Notes: generated from the sequence alone by a model not told the origin. A stretch of DNA of 64,000 nucleotides from Cokeromyces recurvatus (GCF_025118155.1 NW_026251406.1:69501-133500), one strand, 5' to 3'; positions 42,950-55,378 are shown, counted from the first letter of the stretch. Program-made: numbers and translations.

Positions 42950-43880
42950 CCATCTGATGCTTAGTTGTCATCACTTGTATTACTTATTTCATCGTCATTT
43001 TTGGTGGTCGCTTCTTGATGACAAACTTGCCTGCTTTCAAGTTAAAGATACCCTTCATGATCCATAACGCTCTTTTAACCTTTGCTTCAGGTGCCTTATT
43101 GGCTTTGATGATCGAGCAGATCTTTCCTATCATGTATCGTCAAGGTTTTTTGGCAGCTATTTGTGCTCATGAAACTTGGACTCAGCCTCTTGAATTGCTT
43201 TATTATCTTAATTATCTCGTAAAATATTGGGAATTGATTGATACTGTCTTTTTGGTATTGAAGAAGAAAAAGTTGGGTAAGTTGTTTGTTTAGAGAGTGA
43301 AGGTGAAGAGGAAATTGGTTTATATTAAAGCTTTATTTCTTTCTTCTTTTTATATATGTATATAAACAGAATTCCTTCATTATTATCATCATTCTTTGAC
43401 TATGGTTCTTTGTTTTACTCAATTAAATGGCAAAACTTCAGTGGTAAGTTATAATTTGAAACAATTTTCTTTTATGATAATTTATTTAAATCTTTTTTTT
43501 TTTTTTCTTTTTAAAAATAGTCTTGGGTACCTATTACACTTAATTTGACCGTTCATGTCTTAATGTACTATTATTATTGTCGCACTGCAGCTGGTGCCAA
43601 GATTTGGTGGAAACGTTATTTGACAACTCTTCAAATTGTTCAATTTATTATTGATCTTGTTATTATTTATTTCTGCACTTATACTTATTTTACTTATACT
43701 TACTGGCCCCACTTGCCTAATAAGGGAAATTGTGCTGGTACTGAAACTTCAGCTCTCTTTGGTTGTGCTCTCTTATCATCCTATTTAGTTCTCTTTATTA
43801 ATTTTTATCGTATCACTTATCAAGCTAAAAAAGCAGCAGCACGTAAGCAACTTAATCAACAAAAGTCCAAGAAAATTTAA
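42728..43880 (+). CDS. ELO: very-long-chain fatty acid elongase (ELO family), 297 aa
   Basis: Exons 42,728-42,875, 42,965-43,276, 43,370-43,443 and 43,521-43,880. ELO proteins are ER membrane condensing enzymes that add two carbons to acyl-CoA with malonyl-CoA. Visible family motifs: KYWELIDTVFLVLKKKKLEFLHYYHHS (the KxxExxDT box and the HxxHH box split by intron 2), TLNLTVHVLMYYYYCR, and KRYLTTLQIVQFIIDL. About seven hydrophobic segments. The tail KKAAARKQLNQQKSKKI is a lysine-rich ER-retrieval type end. Chain-length preference cannot be read. Intron 1 holds about 30 T. Confidence 0.96.
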
Positions 43881-44061
43881 GCTATTGCATTTTTTTTTTT
43901 ACTTTCTACATATCTATTGTTACTTAATATTACTTTTTTTTTTTTTTGACTTTTTTATACATATAATATCTGTTTGTTTTTTTTTAAAAGAAAAAAAAAA
44001 AGAGAAATAACAATAAAAGTCTTGTTCATCAGTTTCACATATGTAACTATCCCTTTTTTTT

Positions 44062-45303
44062 TTACACGTGCTTTCCTTCTAAACCTAAAAAGACCTGATA
44101 GAGAATTTGAGCCCAGCCATCGAGCGGGCCAGGTATGCAGTACCTTAAACAATCTTGACCTCCGACATGTCCATCAGGTCTTACATCCGTTACCTTTGCC
44201 AAATCAACAAATAACCCACCAGCACCCTCAATAATCACACGAGCGATTGCATTACGTCGTTGGACTTCACTCCATCCAAATGGCAATTCCTTTAGTTCGT
44301 TATCATTTAACATCTCAGTTAACGGTTCTGTGGCTTCATCGCAAAATGGATGTCCAATGCCAGTCGATCTATAAATAATCAAGGCGTCTGGATTTTGTTT
44401 TCTCATTGTCTTTAATGTACGTATCAACCCCTTCATAAAATCTTCATCTGTTTCAAGTACAGGTGCTCGATTCAATATAACGGTAGGGTATCTACGCATC
44501 AATGAAGAAGATGTAAATGGCCATTCAATGACATTCGCTATTGGCTGTCCATCATTATAATTCATTTTGCGACGTACTGACAAGACATCATTTCTTAAAT
44601 AACGCAAACGTGTATCACCATTGCACAATGTATGATCCTTACAATTAAGCTCACCAAAACAAATCGCTGGTCCCTCTCTAAGGGTATCTAAAAATACTTC
44701 ATGTAATTGATATTGGACTAAATCACCTACGAGTAATAGATGGTGTCCATTCAATACCTCACACCATCGTGATACATTGACTAATGCCATGGGGCACGAT
44801 GATTGCCACTTGTATTGGGTGGCAGGACGTGGTTCAGTCGGATGCATCTTTTTATGCTTACGATCACAATACCCATATAAGGGATCTTGGAAATGGGACA
44901 TTGTAAAAGAAGGTTGTCCCTGAACCCAACTGCCATTCGTCCAACAATCCACTAATTCACGAAAGGCTGCACTACCCTTTAAATCATCTTTATAGATGGA
45001 GCCTCTGATCCCTGTGGGCATAAATTCTTGACGTACTACTTGTTGTGCCCTTTGAACCATTCTTTGACTTAATCGCTCACGCTCAAGTTGAGATAAATGT
45101 ACTGTATTATGTCGACTGGATTGCAGATGACTAATAGAGGCATGAGGATATTTATACCAAGGTAACGTAGATGGTTGGAATGTTTCTACGGGCGGATTTT
45201 GTGTTGTGAACACTTGTATGAGATACAAGCCAAGAATAAAAGCAAGAATATAAAGCAGAATACGGATATAGGTTATGAACTTGAAGAACCGTGCAAGTGA
45301 CAT
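44062..45303 (-). CDS. PC-esterase/TBL-like type II membrane protein, 413 aa
   Basis: Single exon. I start at MSLARFFKF (45,303); the longer frame adds only a Phe-run. One membrane anchor (ILLYILAFILGLYLIQVF) follows a short basic tail, so the domain faces the Golgi/ER lumen. The body resembles PC-esterase/trichome-birefringence-like O-acetyltransferases: CPMALVNVSRWCEVLNGHHLLLVGD, a Cys-rich middle (CFGELNCKDHTLC), and a C-terminal DxxH box with QDCLRYCIPGPLDGW. The first block reads GDLVQY where plant members have GDS, so the nucleophilic Ser appears to be absent. It may be a glycan-modifying enzyme or a pseudoenzyme. Confidence 0.82.
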   Translation of the reverse strand: MSLARFFKFITYIRILLYILAFILGLYLIQVFTTQNPPVETFQPSTLPWYKYPHASISHLQSSRHNTVHLSQLERERLSQRMVQRAQQVVRQEFMPTGIRGSIYKDDLKGSAAFRELVDCWTNGSWVQGQPSFTMSHFQDPLYGYCDRKHKKMHPTEPRPATQYKWQSSCPMALVNVSRWCEVLNGHHLLLVGDLVQYQLHEVFLDTLREGPAICFGELNCKDHTLCNGDTRLRYLRNDVLSVRRKMNYNDGQPIANVIEWPFTSSSLMRRYPTVILNRAPVLETDEDFMKGLIRTLKTMRKQNPDALIIYRSTGIGHPFCDEATEPLTEMLNDNELKELPFGWSEVQRRNAIARVIIEGAGGLFVDLAKVTDVRPDGHVGGQDCLRYCIPGPLDGWAQILYQVFLGLEGKHV

Positions 45304-45825
45304 TATTACTAGTGACTGGACAAAAAAAAAAAAAAAAAAAAAGGACAAGTATAATAAGCGGGGAAGAAAAATCACGTTTTATTATTGTAGATCATTCTAC
45401 TTTCGACGGTCCAAAATCTAAACGGAGATTATTATCCAATCAATACTAGTAGATTTTAATTAACTTCATTATTTTCGATTGGGTTCATTCTTCTGTCAAT
45501 TATTTATTATGATAACAAAAAAAAAAAGGTGATTTTTTTTTCTTAAAGGAATAAAAATAGAAAGTTACCATGACTACTGTAATATCAAGATTATATTGTA
45601 TAATAGCAACAATTGCAGCAAAAAAAAAAAAATTTACAGGCAATTGCATTACTACTTATATATAAATAAAACCAATTTCATATATTATAATTAATATAAA
45701 AATTTGTTTCAAAAAAGAAAAAAAAAATTCATTTAATATTTATTATTAGTATTGTCATTCTCTCTTTCTTTCTCTTTCTCTCTTCTTTTTTTTTTTTCTT
45801 TTCTTTACAGTTAACTATCACAATA
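45304..45825. promoter_or_regulatory. divergent intergenic region
   Basis: Lies between the PC-esterase-like gene and the RAX1-like gene. A CT-rich leader (45,760-45,800) precedes the RAX1-like ATG. A/T homopolymers only; no operator is recognised. Confidence 0.4.
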
Positions 45826-46748
45826 ATGAGTAATGAGTCCATATTATCAAATCTTCCAACTCTTGAAGATATCTTATCCCGTAGAACACTTCCCCCTGTC
45901 TGTCTTTATAACTTTTATATAGTTATGCGTGACAAGTTGCATATAGATCACCTCCTTGACTTTTATCTAGATGTAACACATCATGAAATCCTCTGGCGTC
46001 GATATGCTAAATCCATTCTCAAAAATGGAGATGCTACTAATACTACTATTACTAGTGAGAGTAACCATCATGATGAAATAAATCTTTATGATCGTCTTGA
46101 GCATTCAGTGCAGGCACTGAAAAAGGGAGGAACGCCCTCTTTATCAAGCACCATAGAGGGTCCTATCTCCAAATACATTGATATCTCTAAACCAGTAACC
46201 TCTTTCTCATCACATCATTATACACCTTCAATTTCACCTTCATCAGTCACAGCTCCAGATAGTCATACGATGGTCAACTCCTACATCGACCGCCACGATC
46301 TCTCTGCTTCTACAGAATCCATCGTACAGACTTACCTCATACCAGGTGCGCCTAAATCTCTAGAAAACATTTTACCTGCATCATTACGCCAGCGTGTCAT
46401 CGACAGCTATTTAAATATGGATGGAACTGTACGTCATGACCCAGTGCTGTTTACCGAATGTAAGTTGGCATCGTTTTTATATATGGAACGTTGGGCGTAT
46501 CCAACATTCATACGTCTTAAGGTATGGGGGAATGTTACTGAAAGACAACAACTGTATCGACTGTTGATCGGTCTCGTATCTTTGTCAGTAGCCTTCTCTA
46601 CTGCCTTTAGTTTCATCTTTTTGGATATACCTCAATGGGGAAAGCGATTCTGGGTAAGCAGAGACATATATATATGTATAAAATGGAGGAGAAGGGGGGG
46701 AAGGGAGTGAGTGAGGGAAGAGGGTTTTCGTCTGAAAGAGGTGTTAAC

Positions 46749-46797
<49 letters not shown>

Positions 46798-47130
46798 GTG
46801 CCTATTACCATTTTGGATAGGATGTTATCAATGTTTTGTGTTTTTATCAAGATTAGATCCCATTCTAGCCCTTTTATTTAATATTAGGTAAGATACACAC
46901 ACACACACACACACACACGCGTGCGTATTTAATATATATATGTGCTAATAAGGTAATATTTTTTTTTCTTTCTTTATAGTGAGACGACGACCTTTCATTT
47001 TAATAAAATCTCTCAACCTCAAGTGAAATACATTTTACGCATGAGAGCCATCTGGCTTTTAATATTTAGTACGCTTATTGCTATTATTATCACTATTATA
47101 TTTTCTGCTATACCCTCAACTCGACTTTAA
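45826..47130 (+). CDS. RAX1: Rax1-like RGS-domain membrane protein, 355 aa
   Basis: Exons 45,826-46,653, 46,799-46,887 and 46,980-47,130. The N-terminal half is an RGS-like domain (LEDILSRRTLPPVCLYNFYIVM, then HIDHLLDFYLDVTHHE, and near residue 220 FTECKLASFLYMERWAYP), split by a Ser/Thr-rich insert. Three membrane segments follow (LYRLLIGLVSLSVAF, LPFWIGCYQCFVF, AIWLLIFSTLIAI). This matches yeast Rax1, which marks bud sites with Rax2; in filamentous fungi relatives affect polarity. Intron 1 carries about 42 T next to the acceptor ACAAG. The stop is only 33 bp from the stop of the convergent acyltransferase gene. Confidence 0.88.
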
Positions 47131-47163
47131 TAATTAATAATAATAATAAACATTTATATTTAT

Positions 47164-48254
47164 TTATTTCATTAATACTTTTGACATTTGATCTCTAACT
47201 TCATTTGCCAGTCTTTCAATTGCTTCTGAATTCTCGGGTATATCTTTTGTTTCTACAGGAGGCAAAACTAGGATGAAAAACAAATGATGAATACTACTAT
47301 TCTTCATAATAATAATATTATTATTATTTTAATGAGATTGGATGGGAAAGAATAATACTTACTTTGAATTGTAATATCACCATGTTTAAATACTTTTTTC
47401 TTTGAGTCATAAATGTGACTATAATGATCAATAACTACAGGGATAATGGGTACTTTAGCCTGTGTCGCCATATAGAACGCTCCCTTTTTGAACGGTAAAA
47501 GCGTTGTTGATGGATTTCGTGTACCTTCAGGGAAGATCCAGACGCTTATTTGTTTATGAAGAATGTCATTAGCTGCTTGTTTAGCTTGTTGAATAGCGTT
47601 ATCACGGTTAGCCCTATCTAAAAAAACTGTCCTACTTAATATCACTAATATTTAAAAAGAGTTAGTTTGTTTGTTTTTTTTTCTTCAAAGAAAAGAAAAG
47701 GAAAGAGTCTATAGATAACAATTATTATATTTACATCTATGAATACTTTACTAAACCAACCCAGAAATGGATAATACTTTAGACTTTTCTTGGCTACCAT
47801 TGATGTACATTTAGGAAATACAACGCCTAGATACATAATATCCATAATCGATTGATGATTACATACATAGACCACTTGTTGTCCAGGCTTTGCTAAATTC
47901 TCTTTACCCTTTATAGTAGCTGTTATCCCAAGGAAGGTCCTGTTTAAGAAAGCATTGAAACGTGCAACAGACCAATTGATTAAATCAGTACGGCCTATGG
48001 CTGTCAAAATAATCGATGCAACAGCACCATAGGTAGCAGCAATGCCTATCAGCAATACACCAATAGCTTGACGATAATGAAATCCACCTCGTGTTCGAAG
48101 GAGCCATTGAAGAATAAAGGGAGATAAGCAAGCTATAAGTTTTTTATTGAATGGCTTTTTCAATAGCTCTTTATTAGCATAAAATAAACTTTAAATATTA
48201 GTCTTTATATATATATAATACATAATCAAAACTTATTGTACCTCTTGTTGCCAT
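47164..48254 (-). CDS. SLC1: 1-acyl-sn-glycerol-3-phosphate acyltransferase, 271 aa
   Basis: Four exons: 48,254-48,242 (only 13 nt, MATR+G), 48,168-47,752, 47,644-47,363 and 47,267-47,164. It converts lysophosphatidate to phosphatidate in the ER. Motif I is CNHQSIMD (H-x4-D) and motif III is WIFPEGTRN. PFLGWF|MILSRTVFLDRANR is joined across intron 2 exactly as in yeast Slc1. An N-terminal membrane segment (AIGVLLIGIAATYGAVASII) is present. The tiny first exon is inferred because no in-frame ATG exists in exon 2 and the junction GAG|CTA keeps frame; it is the least certain part. Confidence 0.93.
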
Positions 48255-48644
48255 TTTGTTATATGATATATATGTATATGTATATGATAATAATAATGGT
48301 AAACGAAAAAAAAAAAAATAGTGAGAGAAAAAAAAAAGGATTTGGCTAATTTCTTTTTTATACAGATATTATAAATATCAGCATGTGAAATTGGTTTTAT
48401 TTGTTGTGCGAAATTTTTATTAAGGCACAAAATTTTCAAAAAAAAAAAAAAAAAAGGAAAAAGTTAGCAACAGCACACCTATTGAAATCACCAGTAGCAG
48501 CATAAGAAAAAAAAAAAATCTCTGAAGTGACGTAGTAGAGAATTTATCTATATTTCATTCTCCGTCTCATTTCTTATTTCCATTTTTAATGCTTTTTATA
48601 TTCTTCCAAAAATACATTTTTATCTGTATACTTTATACATTAAC
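48255..48644. promoter_or_regulatory. divergent intergenic region
   Basis: Between the acyltransferase gene and ARPC2. A-runs at 48,307-48,320 and 48,438-48,453 and a TGACGTAG element at 48,528 (CRE-like, weak). No further signal. Confidence 0.35.
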
Positions 48645-49895
48645 ATGATTTTATTAGACTATCATAACGTTATTATCAAGAATACTTTAGAGTCGAGAAT
48701 AAAAGAGTAAAAGAATCGAAAAAGGTTAGCTTGTTCCTTATATTAATTAATTAATTTTTTTTTATAATTCATAGACAAAAATTCGAGCCCATCGACATGA
48801 CAGTTGCAGACTTTGATGGCGTCTCTTACCACATCTCGACTCCTGAATCTAAAACAGTTATTCAAATATCGTTAAGATGGGCATGTACTCGTCAATTGTT
48901 TGAGTATGGTGCTGAAGATGTTTTAAAACGCGAGTATGGGGATTGGCTTGTCAGCACACCTGAACAAGGCTATGATGTTACTTTATCAATTGATTTAGAA
49001 AAAGCACCCCAAGAAGATGGTAAATATATATACATGTATACATATTTATGATGAAATACTTTATATTATTTCGTGATGAAAAAAAAAAAAAAGACAGAGC
49101 AACTAAACTATGATTATGATTTTCTTAATAGAGGCCAAGGACGAACTTATTAAAAAGATATCTCTTTTAAAAAGAAATCTTTTGGCTGCACCCTTTGAAA
49201 GAGCGTTTGAAGAGCAAGAAGAATTTGAAAAGCAAGAAAACCCACAATGCAATTCACAATTGATGACCATTCAATACCGTGAGGAGGAAGCTATTTATGT
49301 CAAGTCAAACGTTGATCGTATAACAGTTATTTTTAGTACTACCTTTAAAGATGAAACAGACAAGATTTTTGGTAAAGTCTTTTTACAGGAATTTGTGGAT
49401 GCTAGACGTCGTGTTCCTGTTTTACAAAATGCACCTCAGGTTTTGTATTCAATTCGTGAACCACCTATGGAACTTCGTCATTTGAATTTGAGAGATAGTG
49501 AAGATGTTAGTTATGTCACTTTTGGTGAGTCTTATTGATATCTATGTATTAATTATACTTGAACTAACTAACTCATGTTTAATATTTAGTTCTCTTTCCT
49601 AACCACTTTGCTAAGGGAGATGTACGTGAAGAAACAATCAGTCGTATTCAAACATTCCGTGATTATCTTCACTACCATATTAAATGTTCAAAGGCATATA
49701 TGCATACACGTATGAGAGCCCGTGTTCGTGATTTCTTAAAAGTATTGAATAGAGCTAAACCAGAAGTTCTTAATGCAGAAAAGAAGACTGCTAGGTAAGT
49801 GAATCTATTAAAAGAAGGACAACAACAAAAAAGTGAAATGACTAAATCAATTCTTTCATTATTATAGTGGAAGAACTTTTATTCGTCGAGCTTAA
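48645..49895 (+). CDS. ARPC2: Arp2/3 complex subunit 2 (p34-Arc), 310 aa
   Basis: Exons 48,645-48,706, 48,775-49,019, 49,132-49,524, 49,590-49,794 and 49,868-49,895. The first exon gives [20 protein letters not shown], matching the family start. Later hallmarks: [76 protein letters not shown] and [19 protein letters not shown]. This subunit forms the core of the Arp2/3 complex, which nucleates branched actin. A final 28-nt exon (SGRTFIRRA) completes it. Length matches the family (about 300). Confidence 0.97.
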
Positions 49896-51477
49896 ATAAG
49901 AATAAAAAGAAAAAAAAAAGGACATTGTTATATTCATTCATAGATATTTTATATTTTCAATCTAATATAATTGGCTATTTATATGATGATAAAAAGCAAT
50001 ATACTTTCATTTAATCAGTTTTAATAGGAAAGTTAAATCGTCATTAAATGAAAAGTTTGAGTTTAAGAAATGACTAGACGATGTATCATTCTTCTAGTTT
50101 TGTCCAAGTGCTTTACTTTAATAGCCTCCAAGTAAGTCAAATGGATCGGTAATTATCATTCAATTCAACTTCACCTATATAATAGAAAGGATGAGGTTAA
50201 AACAACGGAATTAGTTACTGGAACCTTTAATAAATAATTTTGCAGGAAAAAAAAAAAAGGGCGTAGTTATGACACAGTATTATTCCATTTTAGTGTGGAT
50301 GATCATCTTAAGGCCGAAAACAATTATTATCTATTATTCTGTACCTTAAAATCTAATTGTTATGCTAAAACAAAACTTAGTAAAACCGTCCACTAAAAAG
50401 TTCAATGCCTTGAATAATGAAAAGCTTAAAGAAGTATATTCTATGGCTTTTACAATGAAACTCTTTTCTAATGATATTGAGCTTTTAATAATATACAGCA
50501 GCTTCAAGTACTCTATTTTTTTCTTTTCTTAAAGTATGATTAAGCTTCCAAAAAAGACTACATTCTCATTAAGTTTATGGAATTAATAATAGATATCTTG
50601 AGGAAAAGTAGCAATATACAATCCACATGTATTGTAATGGACAATTGTAAAATTGACTTTTCTCACTTTGTAATAGACGCTATTCTGCAAGTACAGATTC
50701 AAATCTCTTCTTCATGCTGTGTCATACTCATCATTCTTCAACTTGATTTAAAAATACTAGGAAGATCAGCTTACGTCTCGCACTGTTAAAGCTTGCCTCA
50801 ATCAAGTTACAGCTGTTGTTAACTTTCAAGATTGGATATAGAAACTTATTGGAATAGATGCTTGCAAAGAGGGATTAGTTTGAAATAATTCGTCAATCGT
50901 TCGACTGTCTAAAAAAAAAAGAAAAAAAAAAAAGGAAGGCTTTTCTAGAAATAAAATCAATTCATCTATATAATAATGCAAATTCATCTCAATTTCAACT
51001 ATTTGAATAAAAAAAAAAAGAGTGAAGAAAAGGGAGTGACTTGTTTTCAGTAACTGCTTTGTTTAATAATCAAATAGTTACTTGAAAACTACGTACTGGA
51101 TAATGTTTGCTTAGTAACGAGTTTTATCCGTTAGTTGGCTATACAATTGTGTCATCATTGTTTTGAAGTTTTAAAGCAGCATGTACTACATCACTACGGT
51201 TATATGAATAGACGATTCACTTTTATTAAAAATATATCTTCTTCTTCCCCCGGAAAAAAAATTTGTACGACGTGTTATGATGACACATGAAATCAGAAGT
51301 ACTATTTTTTTTTTGTTTTTTCTCCCCGCAATTGCTGTCCCCCAGAATTGTTTCCCTGAGAAAAATAATTAAGCGATGATTTAAAGTTTACTACCATTGT
51401 AATAAAAGTAAAAAAAAAAAATGTCATTTTTCTTTTTTCTTTCTCTCTCTTCTTTTGTTGTGTTTTATTAATAATAA
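49896..51477. other. intergenic region holding an old transposase remnant
   Basis: Apart from the remnant at 50,560-50,890 this is AT-rich, with A-runs at 50,245, 50,911 and 51,008, and leads into the CT-rich leader of the pyruvate carboxylase gene (51,430-51,460). Confidence 0.5.
50560..50890 (+). pseudogene. probable decayed DDE transposase C-terminus
   Basis: In shifting frames the plus strand shows TCIVMDNCKIDFSHFVIDAI, like IVMDNTPIH... of the element-D family. About 110 nt further on it reads EDQLTSRTVKACLNQVTAVV then NFQDWI, like the family C-terminus (LTSRIQ.AC..V...DLQG). The catalytic Glu segment between them is not recognisable. This rests on two short motif matches in order. Confidence 0.4.
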
Positions 51478-54400
51478 ATGTCCCCTACTCGAGAACATTC
51501 TGTGGAAACTATTCGTAGAAATAGTGAAGTGATGGGCAACCTTCGCAAGTTGATGGTTGTAAACCGTGGCGTAAGATATCAAAAGAATATGATACATTAA
51601 TATAGTCCTTTTTTTTTTTGAAAAAAAAAATAACCTTTATTATTATCACTTGGGTTGGGGGGGGGGAAATATAGGAAATTGCTTTAAGAGTGTTTCGTAC
51701 AGCTCATGAACTTTCAATGAGATCTGTTGCTATCTTTTCTCATGAAGACAGACTATCCATGCATCGTTATAAGGTTTATAAATATATATAAATATTAGAC
51801 CACGCATAAACAAAAACAAAGGCTGACATATATATTTGTTTGTATAGGCTGATGAATCATATCAAATTGGTGAAATAGGTCAGTTCACTCCTGTAGGTGC
51901 TTATTTAGCTCAAGATGAAATTGTTCGAATTGCAAAAGAACGTGGTGTATCCATGATTCATCCAGGTTACGGCTTTTTATCCGAAAATGCTGAATTTGCA
52001 CGCAAAGTAGAAGCTGCTGGAATTACCTTTATTGGTCCTACACCTAATGTGATTGAAAGTTTGGGTGATAAAACTAAAGCAAGAGATATTGGTAAATATA
52101 ATGATCCATTTTTTTTTTAAAGTTTTGTGTAAGACCGAGAAAATAATAATAACATTTTTTTTTTTTTTTGTGGTGTAAAAAATATATAGCTATGCAATGT
52201 CAAGTTCCTGTTGTTCCAGGTACACCAGGTCCTGTTAGTGAATTTAAACAAGCCAGAGAATTTATCAAGGAACATGGATTCCCAATCATCATTAAAGCTG
52301 CTATGGGTGGTGGTGGTCGAGGTATGCGTGTAGTTCGTGATGAAGCTTCACTTGAAGATGCCTTTCAAAGAGCCAAGTCAGAGGCACTCTCTGCCTTTGG
52401 AGATGGTACGGTCTTTATTGAACGATTCTTGGATAAACCTCGTCATATTGAAGTCCAATTGTTGGCTGATCGAGCTGGTAATGTAGTTCATCTCTTTGAA
52501 CGTGATTGCTCTGTTCAACGTCGTCATCAAAAGGTAGTTGAGATTGCACCTGCTAAAAACTTGGATTCAAAAGTGCGTGAAGCGATTTTGAATGATGCTA
52601 TCAAGATTGCAAGGGCCGTCAAGTATAAGAATGCGGGTACAGCCGAATTCTTGGTAGATAATCAAAACCGACACTATTTCATTGAAATTAACCCTCGTAT
52701 TCAAGTTGAACATACAATCACAGAAGAAATCACGGGTATCGATATCGTTGCCGCACAAATACAGATCGCCGCTGGTGCTCTCCTGCCCCAGTTGGGTCTC
52801 ACTCAACAACGTATTCGTCAACGTGGTTTTGCCATTCAATGTCGTGTCACGACCGAAGACCCCGAGAAGGGATTCCAACCTGATACAGGTAAGATTGAAG
52901 TCTATCGTTCCTCGGGTGGTAATGGTGTTCGTCTCGATGGCGGTGCTGGCTATGCAGGTGCTATCATCACACCCTTTTATGATTCCCTTTTAGTCAAAGT
53001 GACCTGTTCAGGCTCTACCTATGAAGTCGCTCGTCGTAAGATCGTCCGTGCTCTCGTTGAATTCCGTATTCGTGGTGTCAAGACCAATATCCCCTTCTTG
53101 CAACGTCTCTTGACCCACGATACCTTTATGAATGGTAACTGTTGGACGACCTTTATTGATGATACACCCGATTTGTTTAGATTGGTTCAATTCCAGAATC
53201 GTGCACAACGTATGTTGGGTTATTTAGGTGATGTGGTTGTGAATGGTTCCCAAATTAAGGGTCAGGTTGGGGAACCTAGTTTTAAGACCGAGATCCAAGT
53301 TCCTGTATTGTATGAAAGAGGTTCTGCTGATAATAAGGTACTCGATGTCTCTGTCCTACCTACTGAAGGGTGGCGCAAGATTTTGGTGGAACAAGGCCCC
53401 GAGGCATTTGCTAAAGCTGTACGTGCTTATCCCGGTGTTCTGGTTACTGATACAACTTGGAGAGATGCACATCAGAGTCTTTTAGCTACTCGTGTTAGAA
53501 CTATTGGTAAGTTAAAAAGAAAAAAAAAAAAGGAAAAAGAAAAAAAAAAGGAATTAATCTAAATCATATACATATACATATATATATATAGATCTTCTTC
53601 GTATTGCTCCTACCACAGCACATGCATTTGCTAATGCTTTCTCACTCGAGTGCTGGGGCGGTGCTACCTTTGATGTTGCCATGCGATTCTTACACGAAGA
53701 CCCCTGGGATCGTCTCGCAGCGCTTCGTAAATTAGTACCTAATATTCCCTTCCAGATGCTCTTAAGAGGAGCTAATGCAGTCGGTTATACCTCATATCCA
53801 GATAATGTCGTCTATGAATTCTGTGACAAGGCGGTCAAGTGTGGTATGGATATCTTCCGTATCTTTGATTCACTTAATTATGTTGAGAACATGAAATTGG
53901 GTATTGATGCCGTCAAGAAAGCAGGAGGTGTGGTTGAGGCCACGATTTGTTACACAGGGGATGTATCAGATCCTAATAAGCGCAAGTACAATTTGAAATA
54001 TTATCTTGATTTAGCACAACAGTTAGTCAATGAGGGTATTCATATCTTGGGTATTAAGGACATGGCAGGATTGTTAAAGCCTAAGGCCGCCACATTATTA
54101 GTGAGTGTCCTACGTAAGAGATTCCCCGAGTTACCCATTCATGTTCATACCCATGATACAGCCGGTACAGGTGTAGCGTCCATGATGGCCGCAGCTGAGG
54201 CAGGTGCAGATATTGTCGATGTCGCTGTCGATGCCATGTCCGGTATGACCTCTCAACCTGCTATGGGGGCCATTGTGGCCGGCTTTGAACAGACCAACCT
54301 TGGAACTGGAATCCGTATGGAAAATGTACATGCCATCAACTCTTATTGGGAACAAGCCCGTTTATTGTACTCTTGCTTTGAGGCCAATGTGAGATCGACA

Positions 54401-55378
54401 GATTCTGGTGTCTATGACCATGAGATGCCCGGTGGACAATACACGAACTTGATGTTCCAAGCACAACAGTTAGGATTGGGTACACAATGGAATGCAATCA
54501 AAAGGGCTTACACAGAGGCCAATAAGTTATGTGGTGACGTCGTCAAGGTCACTCCTTCCTCCAAGGTCGTGGGTGATTTAGCTCAATTTATGGTCTCAAA
54601 TAGTCTATCAGGCAAAGATGTAGAGGAGAGGGCCTCTACTCTATCTTTCCCAACCTCGGTTGTGGAATTCTTCCAAGGTTATCTGGGTCAACCCGTAGGT
54701 GGCTTCCCCGAGCCCTTAAGATCTCATATCATTCGTGACTTACCTCGTATCGATGGTAGACCTGGTGCCACCCTCCCGCCACTTGATATGGCTAAGCTCA
54801 AACAAGAATTGACTGAAAAATATGGTAGCAGTATTCGTGATTACGATGTTATCTCTGCAGCACTCTATCCCAAGGTCTTTGCTGAATACCGTGATATGGT
54901 CAATCAATATGGTGATCTCTCCGTTTTACCTACACGCTACTTTTTATGCAAACCAGAGATTAACGAAGAATTCCATGTAGAGATCGAGGAAGGTAAGACA
55001 TTGATTATCAAGTTGTTGGCCGTTGGTCCCTTGAACAATAATGGTAAGCGAGATGTCTATTTCGAATTAAATGGTGAAGCACGTGTGGTTGGTATCGTGG
55101 ATCGAAACTCGGCTGTTGAGGTTGTATCAAGAGAAAAGGCAAATGCATCCAATCCAGGAGACATTGGGGCTCCCATGTCTGGTGTAGTTGTTGAGGTAAG
55201 AGCTAAAGAAGGAGCTCATGTAAAGGCTGGTGATCCCATTGCCGTATTATCAGCAATGAAGATGGAGACTGTCGTTACTTCTCCTGTTGCTGGTAAAGTA
55301 GAACGTGTTGCTGTCCAAGAAGGTGACTCATTAAGTTCTGGTGATTTAGTAGCTAAGATTGTTAAAGAAGATGTTTAA
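51478..55378 (+). CDS. PYC1: pyruvate carboxylase, 1179 aa
   Basis: Exons 51,478-51,570, 51,675-51,773, 51,848-52,091, 52,190-53,506 and 53,592-55,378. It carboxylates pyruvate to oxaloacetate using biotin, ATP and bicarbonate. The biotin carboxylase domain starts with [17 protein letters not shown] (residue 25); the ATP-grasp loop [11 protein letters not shown] is near residue 185, and [15 protein letters not shown] follows. The carboxyltransferase domain starts near residue 567 ([15 protein letters not shown]) and includes LRGANAVGY and [11 protein letters not shown]. The biotinyl Lys is in SAMKMET near residue 1139. No mitochondrial presequence is seen, as for cytosolic fungal enzymes. Length equals yeast Pyc (1178). 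The long exons are relatively GC-rich, suggesting high expression. Confidence 0.98.

Noticed and set aside
54131..54355. Minus-strand ORF inside pyruvate carboxylase
   Set aside because: Antisense of the conserved carboxyltransferase domain.
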